Shown one piece after another: positions 59,381 through 64,000 of a stretch of DNA of 64,000 nucleotides; positions within the stretch are counted from its first letter, which is position 1, and each line of letters starts with the position of its first letter. Source of the stretch: Betaproteobacteria bacterium HGW-Betaproteobacteria-7 (lineage in GTDB: Bacteria; Pseudomonadota; Gammaproteobacteria; Burkholderiales; Rhodocyclaceae); contig PHCE01000003.1 of NCBI GenBank assembly GCA_002840765.1, forward strand, positions 1 to 64,000, written 5' to 3'. The position numbers and the translations under genes were made by a program. The notes beneath the pieces are model-generated. The model saw nothing but the letters and a program-made list of their open reading frames with translations, searched no databases and was not told the origin of the DNA.

Positions 59381-60674
59381 TCGGCAGTACCAGCCTGGCG
59401 ATCAGACCACCGCCGGGATTGGCCAGCAGGTCGAGGCGACCGTCGTGCAGGCGGGCGACGCGGTCGACGATGGCCAGCCCGAGCCCGGTGCCGCCGGCAT
59501 TGCTGCGGGCCGTTTCCAATCGGGTGAACGGCCGCTTCAGGCGCTCGACTTCGGCCGGCGGAATGCCCGGGCCGTTGTCGATGACATCGATATGCACTTC
59601 GTCATTGGCGACCTGCGCCGTCAGGCGGATATTGCCGCCGCCATAACGGGTGGCGTTCTCGATCAGGTTGTTCACGGCGCGGGCTAGCGACTTTGCCCGT
59701 ACTTCCTGCGCTGGTAGAGAGGAAATGGCGACTGCCAGCGGTTGGCCAGCGGCGATCCGGCGTTCGGCCAGATCGGTGAGCAGAACGGCGAGGTCGGTCA
59801 GGGCCGGGGCTTCGCCGGACTCGCTGCGGGCATAGTCCATGAATTGGGAAATGACCCCTTCCATTTCCTCGATATCAGCGACGACGCCCTGGCGGGCCGT
59901 TTCGTCGGCGATGCTCATTTCCGCTTCCAGGCGCAGGCGGGTGAGCGGCGTGCGCAGGTCGTGCGAAATGCCGGCGAGGACTTCCGAGCGGTCGCGTTCG
60001 TGACGATCGAGACTGCTCGCCATGGCGTTGAAGGCGCCGGCCAGTCGGCGCATTTCCTCGGCGCCGTTTTCCGGCAGCGGCTCCGGTCGCAGACCGCGAC
60101 CGACGGCCGCGGCGGCTTCCGCCATCGCCTGCAGCGGGCGACTGATGCGCGAGGCGATCAGCCAGGCGACGATCAGCGCCAGGGCCAGCGCGAGCAGTCC
60201 CCAGGTCAGCCAGTGGCCGGCAAAATTGCGGGCGGCGCGTTCGCGTGGCAGGACCAGCCAGAATTCGTCCTCGTCACCTTCATACAGGCGGAAACTGACC
60301 CAGAAGCCGCCGACTTCGTTGACACTGGCGGCAACCCGCGTCTGCTGCCCGAGGCCGGCGGCCAGCTCGCGCCGGATCAGGCGCTGGAAGCGGGTATCGG
60401 GCATCGGCAACAGACGGTCATCGGCTTCTGCCGGCAGCAAGCGGATGCCCTCGCGCGAACTGAGTTCCTCGAACAGGCGGCGGCGCTTGTCGGGGGCAGC
60501 GGCGAGCAGCGAGGCGCGCACCAGGTTGACGGCCGAGGTCGCCAACTGGGCCGTTTCACGGGCTCGCGGTTCGGCTTCGATGTAACGGAACAGGCTGAGC
60601 CAGGCGACCGTGGTCAGCAGGACCAGCAGTGCCAGCAGCAGGAAAGTGCGCGCCAGCAGGGTGCGCGGCATCAT
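59370..60674 (-). CDS. envZ: EnvZ-like sensor histidine kinase
   Basis: The 434-residue kinase has two membrane helices (LLLALLVLLTTVAWLSLF and WLTWGLLALALALIVAWLI) enclosing a periplasmic sensor of about 110 residues, a HAMP domain (SRPLQAMAEAAAAVGRGLRP), the phosphoacceptor His in LAGISHDLRTPLTRLRLEAE, and ATP-binding N, G1 and G2 boxes (NNLIENATRYGG, DNGPGI, GGTGLGLAIVDR). It should respond to osmotic or envelope conditions. Its start overlaps the ompR stop (ATGA). Confidence 0.9.
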   Translation of the reverse strand: MMPRTLLARTFLLLALLVLLTTVAWLSLFRYIEAEPRARETAQLATSAVNLVRASLLAAAPDKRRRLFEELSSREGIRLLPAEADDRLLPMPDTRFQRLIRRELAAGLGQQTRVAASVNEVGGFWVSFRLYEGDEDEFWLVLPRERAARNFAGHWLTWGLLALALALIVAWLIASRISRPLQAMAEAAAAVGRGLRPEPLPENGAEEMRRLAGAFNAMASSLDRHERDRSEVLAGISHDLRTPLTRLRLEAEMSIADETARQGVVADIEEMEGVISQFMDYARSESGEAPALTDLAVLLTDLAERRIAAGQPLAVAISSLPAQEVRAKSLARAVNNLIENATRYGGGNIRLTAQVANDEVHIDVIDNGPGIPPAEVERLKRPFTRLETARSNAGGTGLGLAIVDRVARLHDGRLDLLANPGGGLIARLVLPIRR

Positions 60675-61399
60675 GCCTCGCGTTTGTTGCCGTCCGGGAT
60701 GAAGACGTAGCCGAAGCCCCATATGGTCTGCAGGTAACGCGGCTGCGCCGGGTCATTCTCGACCAGCTTGCGCAGGCGGGAAATCTGCACGTCGATGGCG
60801 CGGTCGAACGGCCCCTGTTCGCGACCACGGGCCAGAGTCATCAGCTTGTCGCGCGACAGCGGCTGGCGCGGGTTCTGCAGCAGGACCTTGAGTACGGCGA
60901 ACTCGCCGGTGGTCAGTGGCAGCATTTCCTCGCCGCGGCGCAGGGTACGCGCGGCCAGATCGACTTCGATATTGGCGAAGCGGATGATCTCCATGTCGTC
61001 GTCAGGCGCGCCGGGCGGGCGATGGTCCTGGCGGCGCCGCACGGCATGGATGCGGGCGAGCAGTTCGCGCGGGTTGAAGGGCTTGGGCAGGTAGTCGTCG
61101 GCACCCATTTCGAGGCCGACGATGCGGTCGACGTCATCGCCCTTGGCGGTCAGCATGATGATCGGCGTGCGGTCACCGGTGCCACGCAGGCGCCGGCAGA
61201 TCGACAGGCCATCTTCGCCGGGCAGCATCAGATCAAGGACGATCAGGTGGAAATGTTCGCGGCTGCGCAGCTTGTCCATCTGCTTGCCATCGGCGGCAGC
61301 ACGGACCTCGAAGCCCTGTTCGCCGAGATATCGGGTGAGCAGGTCGCGGAGACGGGCGTCATCATCGACGACAAGAAGGTTTTGTAGGGGTTCGTTCAT
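60671..61399 (-). CDS. ompR: OmpR-like response regulator
   Basis: The 242-residue regulator has a receiver domain with acidic pocket DDD near residues 12-14, phosphoacceptor Asp56 in LIVLDLMLPGEDGLS, MLTAKGDDVDRIVGLEMGAD and KPF, and a winged-helix DNA-binding domain (TTGEFAVLKVLLQNPRQPLS, FDRAIDVQISRLRKLVE, IWGFGYVF). It pairs with the EnvZ-like kinase. The start MNEPLQN at 61399 is chosen because the longer reading starts in non-conserved sequence. It is divergent from a small exported protein gene. Confidence 0.93.
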   Translation of the reverse strand: MNEPLQNLLVVDDDARLRDLLTRYLGEQGFEVRAAADGKQMDKLRSREHFHLIVLDLMLPGEDGLSICRRLRGTGDRTPIIMLTAKGDDVDRIVGLEMGADDYLPKPFNPRELLARIHAVRRRQDHRPPGAPDDDMEIIRFANIEVDLAARTLRRGEEMLPLTTGEFAVLKVLLQNPRQPLSRDKLMTLARGREQGPFDRAIDVQISRLRKLVENDPAQPRYLQTIWGFGYVFIPDGNKREA

Positions 61400-61551
61400 G
61401 CGTGCAGAATAGCGGCAACCGGGTGATGTGACGCGGGAAATGGTAACAAGTATTTGCCGCCCGGCAGAGGGAAACATATCCTTACACATGTTGCCCGACG
61501 CGCGACCGGCGCCGACGGACAATGTATCCACTCCTCCGGCCAGCGTACCCA

Positions 61552-61836
61552 ATGAAATCCCGCCTCATCCTTCCGTTGCTCCTGATCGCCCTGCTTGGCC
61601 TCTCGCCGAGCGGCTTCGCGCGTGATGGCGGACGCGATCTGGGGCCGGACGAGCGCCGGGAAATGCGCCAGCAGATGCGTGAGCACTGGCAGCAAGAGCG
61701 CCGTCTGCGCGACGACAATGATCGCCGCGGGCGCAGCATGGCGCCGGAGGAGCGCCAGCGCCTGCGCGACGAGATGCGCGAACACCGGCGCCGCCCGGAT
61801 GATGGCGGCGGCCGTCGAGGGCGCGGCGGCGATTGA
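61552..61836 (+). CDS. small exported Arg-rich protein, divergent from ompR
   Basis: The 94-residue protein has a signal peptide (LILPLLLIALLGLSPSGFA) and a strongly charged mature part with repeats such as DERREMRQQMREHW and PEERQRLRDEMREHRRR, ending in a Gly-rich tail. The repeated P/D-E-R-x-x-M/L-R-x-x-M pattern is reminiscent of the periplasmic Spy/CpxP type but I cannot assign it to a family. The 5' region shared with ompR suggests it may be controlled by the two-component system. Confidence 0.65.
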   Translation: MKSRLILPLLLIALLGLSPSGFARDGGRDLGPDERREMRQQMREHWQQERRLRDDNDRRGRSMAPEERQRLRDEMREHRRRPDDGGGRRGRGGD

Positions 61837-61874
61837 GTCCCGGCCGGCTCGGGGCTCCGGTAAAATGCCGCCCC

Positions 61875-62564
61875 ATGTTGATTCTTGCCCTGGAAACTTC
61901 CACCGAACTCGGTTCCTGCGCCCTCTGGTGCGACGGCAGCGTGCTTGAGCGCTTCTGTCCGGCCGGCCGTTCGCATTCGGAAACCCTGTTGCCATTGATT
62001 CGCGAACTGCTGGCCGAGGCCGGCACGACGGTCGCCGCACTGGATGGCATCGCCTTCGGCGCTGGGCCAGGGGCATTTACCGGTTTGCGCGTCGCCTGCG
62101 GGGCGGCCCAGGGTCTGGCGGTGGCCAGCGACCGGCCGCTACTGCCGGTGTGCAGCCTCGAGGCGATGGCGCTTCAGGCTGGCGACGGCCAGGTTCTCGC
62201 TCTGCTCGACGCGCGCATGGGCGAGGCCTATGTCGCGCGCTACCGCTGTACCGGCAGCGAATGCCAGTTGGCTGGGGAGATTCGCGTCCTGGCGCCGGAG
62301 GTCATTGCCCTCCCTGAAGAGACTGGCTGGCGGGCCTGTGGCAATGCCCCGGCCGCCTATCCCGTGCTGGCTGCGCGCCTGCAGGCGGCAGGTATCGAGT
62401 TGCTGCCCGGCATCCTGCCGACGGCGGCGGCGGTCGCCAGGCTGGCGGCGCCGCGGCTGGGCCGTGGCGAGGGCATGGACGCGGCGTTGGCAGCGCCGCT
62501 CTACATCCGCGACAAGGTGGCGAAGACGGTTGCCGAACGCCTGGAAGAGGGGGGGCGGGCGTGA
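61875..62564 (+). CDS. tsaB: tRNA threonylcarbamoyladenosine biosynthesis protein TsaB
   Basis: The 229-residue protein has the ASKHA-type fold with LILALETSTELGSCALWCDG, HSETLLPLIRELL and GIAFGAGPGAFTGLRVACGA (the TsaB signature). It is a non-catalytic partner of TsaD and TsaE in making the t6A modification of tRNA. The ATG at 61875 follows the previous gene by 38 bases, and its end overlaps rimI by four bases. Confidence 0.92.
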   Translation: MLILALETSTELGSCALWCDGSVLERFCPAGRSHSETLLPLIRELLAEAGTTVAALDGIAFGAGPGAFTGLRVACGAAQGLAVASDRPLLPVCSLEAMALQAGDGQVLALLDARMGEAYVARYRCTGSECQLAGEIRVLAPEVIALPEETGWRACGNAPAAYPVLAARLQAAGIELLPGILPTAAAVARLAAPRLGRGEGMDAALAAPLYIRDKVAKTVAERLEEGGRA

Positions 62565-63022
62565 GCGTGGTGCCCGTCGCTGTCGAGTTCTTTCCGATGA
62601 ACGAGCACGATCTGCCGGCGGTGGCGGCGCTGGAAGCTTCGCTGCAGCCGTTTCCGTGGTCGCAGGGCAATTTTGCCGATTCGCTGGTTGCCGGGCACAG
62701 CGTCTGGGTACTGCGTCAGGGTGGCGAACTGATCGGTTTTTCGGTCGTCATGCGCGTGATCGACGAAGCGCATCTGCTCAATCTCGGCGTCGGGGCGGCG
62801 CACCAGGGCCGCGGTCATGGTGCGCGCCTGCTGCGTCATGCCATGGAATGCGCCCGCCTGGGCGGTGCCGGCAAGCTGTTTCTCGAAGTGCGGCCTTCCA
62901 ACGAACGGGCGGTCGCGCTCTATCGGCATTTCGGTTTCCGCCAGATCGGCCTGCGCAAGGCTTACTATCCGGCAGCCATCGGGCGCGAGGATGCGCTGGT
63001 TTTTGACAAGGAGCTGGCATGA
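62561..63022 (+). CDS. rimI: ribosomal-protein-alanine N-acetyltransferase RimI
   Basis: The 153-residue GNAT protein has the acetyl-CoA loop GAAHQGRGHGARLLRHAMEC and LFLEVRPSNERAVALYRHFG, typical of RimI, which acetylates ribosomal protein bS18. It begins with GTG at 62561, overlapping tsaB by four bases (GTGA). Co-occurrence with tsaB is common in proteobacteria. Confidence 0.87.
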   Translation: MSVVPVAVEFFPMNEHDLPAVAALEASLQPFPWSQGNFADSLVAGHSVWVLRQGGELIGFSVVMRVIDEAHLLNLGVGAAHQGRGHGARLLRHAMECARLGGAGKLFLEVRPSNERAVALYRHFGFRQIGLRKAYYPAAIGREDALVFDKELA

Positions 63023-63756
63023 CTCTGAGCCGTGAGCAGATGCTGGTTGAAATGGGCATTTCGCCGATCTGGGTGCGCCGTGATGTGCCGCTCGCTGCCG
63101 GCGCGCAAAAGCCCATTGCCGATACCGTGGCAGTTGCTGAGGTTGCCCTTCCCGTCGCCACAGCAGACGCCTCGCCGCGTGCTGCCGGCGACTGGCCGAC
63201 ACTGGCGGCCGAGGTCGCTGCCTGTCGTGCCTGCCCCCTGTGCGAGCAGCGCAAGCAGGCGGTACTTGGCGTTGGCGATAGCAATCCTGACTGGCTGTTC
63301 ATTGGCGAAGGACCGGGGGCCGAAGAGGATGCCCGCGGCGAGCCGTTCGTCGGCCAGGCCGGCAAACTACTCGACAACATGCTGGCGGCGATCGACATCG
63401 TCCGCGGCCAAAAGGTGTATATCGGCAATGCGGTGAAGTGCCGGCCGCCCGGCAACCGCACGCCGGAGGCGGCGGAAATTGCCACCTGCCGGCCCTATCT
63501 GGAACGGCAGATCGCACTGCTCAAGCCGAAGATCATCGTTCTCCTCGGCAAGGTGGCGGTGCACAGCCTGCTGCAGGATGACAAGGCGCTGGGCGCAATG
63601 CGGGGCCAGCGGTTTGAATACGCCGGGATTCCCGTCGTCGTCACCTATCATCCGGCTTATTTGCTGCGCAACCTGCCGGACAAGGCCAAATCGTGGGAAG
63701 ACCTGCTCTTCGCTCGCCGCCTGCTGCGTCAGGGCAGTACCGACTCGCTGCTTTGA
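63019..63756 (+). CDS. family 4 uracil-DNA glycosylase (4Fe-4S)
   Basis: The 245-residue enzyme has a variable N-terminus of about 60 residues and then the family 4 UDG core: CRACPLCEQRKQ (first two cluster Cys), LFIGEGPGAEEDARGEPFVG, GNAVKCRPPGNRTP with EIATCRPYL (remaining Cys), and the late YHPAYLLRN active-site motif. It removes uracil from DNA. It overlaps rimI by four bases. A convergent hairpin follows the stop. Confidence 0.9.
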   Translation: MTLSREQMLVEMGISPIWVRRDVPLAAGAQKPIADTVAVAEVALPVATADASPRAAGDWPTLAAEVAACRACPLCEQRKQAVLGVGDSNPDWLFIGEGPGAEEDARGEPFVGQAGKLLDNMLAAIDIVRGQKVYIGNAVKCRPPGNRTPEAAEIATCRPYLERQIALLKPKIIVLLGKVAVHSLLQDDKALGAMRGQRFEYAGIPVVVTYHPAYLLRNLPDKAKSWEDLLFARRLLRQGSTDSLL

Positions 63757-63759
63757 GAT

Positions 63760-63776
63760 CGCCGCTTAGTGCGGCG
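63760..63776. terminator. short hairpin between convergent genes
   Basis: A CGCCGC / GCGGCG stem has a five-base loop that contains the stop codon of the lplT-like gene. No T-tract follows. It resembles the arrangement at 51779-51800. Confidence 0.45.
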
Positions 63777-64000
63777 AGTCGTCCAGATGCTGGACGTCGT
63801 TCTGGTCCCGCTGGTTGGCCAGATGTCGTTCGCGGATCAGATACATGAGGCCGCTGACGAAAAGACCAAACATGCTCAGCACCCAGTAGATTGACAGATC
63901 CATCCGGATCATCAGGTAGTACAGCCCGGTCATGACCAAAATCGACAGATTCTCGTTGAAGTTCTGTACAGCGATGGAGTGGCCGGCGCCCATCAGGATA
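63766..64000 (-). CDS. lplT: lysophospholipid transporter LplT-like, C-terminal part
   Basis: The visible C-terminal 77 residues are open to the right edge. They include GAGHSIAVQNFNENLSILVM, two membrane helices (LVMTGLYYLMIRMDLSIYWV and MFGLFVSGLMYLI) and a hydrophilic tail. The pattern matches the end of MFS-type LplT transporters, which flip lysophospholipids across the inner membrane for reacylation. The gene continues beyond the window. Confidence 0.7.
   Translation of the reverse strand, partial: ILMGAGHSIAVQNFNENLSILVMTGLYYLMIRMDLSIYWVLSMFGLFVSGLMYLIRERHLANQRDQNDVQHLDDSPH

Overview
The window is high-GC DNA from a Gram-negative proteobacterium. A betaproteobacterium of the Rhodocyclales type (Dechloromonas, Azonexus, Zoogloea or Accumulibacter relatives) fits best. 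The reasons are an EpsDEFG/exosortase-B exopolysaccharide cluster with PEP-CTERM proteins, the gene orders smc-zipA-ligA and dapC-dapD-pilU-dapE-prmB, an OmpR/EnvZ pair, and polyphosphate-related genes. The placement rests on gene content and order only; no rRNA or tRNA gene was seen.

Layout. 1-144 is the start of a vgrG (type VI secretion tip) on the minus strand. 410-6022 is a compact plus-strand gspG-gspF-gspE cluster followed by four PilM/N/O/P-like (GspL/M/C-like) genes, without secretin, minor pseudopilins or prepilin peptidase. 6116-9752 holds a small unknown gene, a PEP-CTERM protein, a lytic transglycosylase, a VanZ-like protein and a WcaJ-type undecaprenyl-phosphate sugar transferase. 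10092-12980 is a Tat-exported PhoX phosphatase followed by a second PEP-CTERM protein. 13107-13750 is a VapBC toxin-antitoxin pair. 13802-30324 is one minus-strand block of 15 genes for exopolysaccharide synthesis and export. Its first genes are epsD, epsE, epsF, epsG, xrtB and epsI, followed by a flippase, a pyruvyltransferase-family protein, glycosyltransferases, a polymerase, an unknown secreted protein, a radical SAM protein and a nucleotidyltransferase. WcaJ would start the lipid-linked unit, the transferases and Wzx/Wzy would build, flip and polymerise it, and EpsD/E/F/G would control length and export, while XrtB would process the PEP-CTERM proteins.

30560-34767 contains a CYTH-CHAD protein next to a histone-H1-like protein (possibly polyphosphate related), a tyrosine-recombinase remnant, pepD and a small lipoprotein. 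34769-41487 is a housekeeping minus-strand block (spermidine-synthase-like, prmB, dapE, pilU, dapD, dapC, a deaminase). 41577-51768 is a plus-strand operon: smc, zipA, ligA, galU, a phosphoribosyltransferase, a methyltransferase and a thioinosine phosphorylase. 51789-57458 carries small or poorly known minus-strand genes, including a complete AmmeMemoRadiSam set with a fused B-A protein. 57500-59380 is ispD-ispF-thpR, 59370-61399 is ompR-envZ, and 61552-63756 is an exported Arg-rich protein followed by tsaB, rimI and a family-4 uracil-DNA glycosylase. The window ends inside a lplT-like transporter.

The most unusual observation is a pair of related repeats of about 120 bp, each with three hairpins, sitting in frame inside two essential genes: ligA (47879-47998, 40 codons) and the very start of ispF (58186-58308, 41 codons). 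Removing either one restores a normal-looking protein. They share the blocks GAGCGAG, CCGAAGG, GTGGCGAGGAAG and GACTCAC, have diverged in their stems while still pairing, and are translated in different reading frames. This resembles the in-frame palindromic elements of Rickettsia, and I do not know of a described equivalent in this group. A second notable point is the EpsG-type kinase, whose N-terminus has a tandem MshEN-like motif that could sense cyclic di-GMP.
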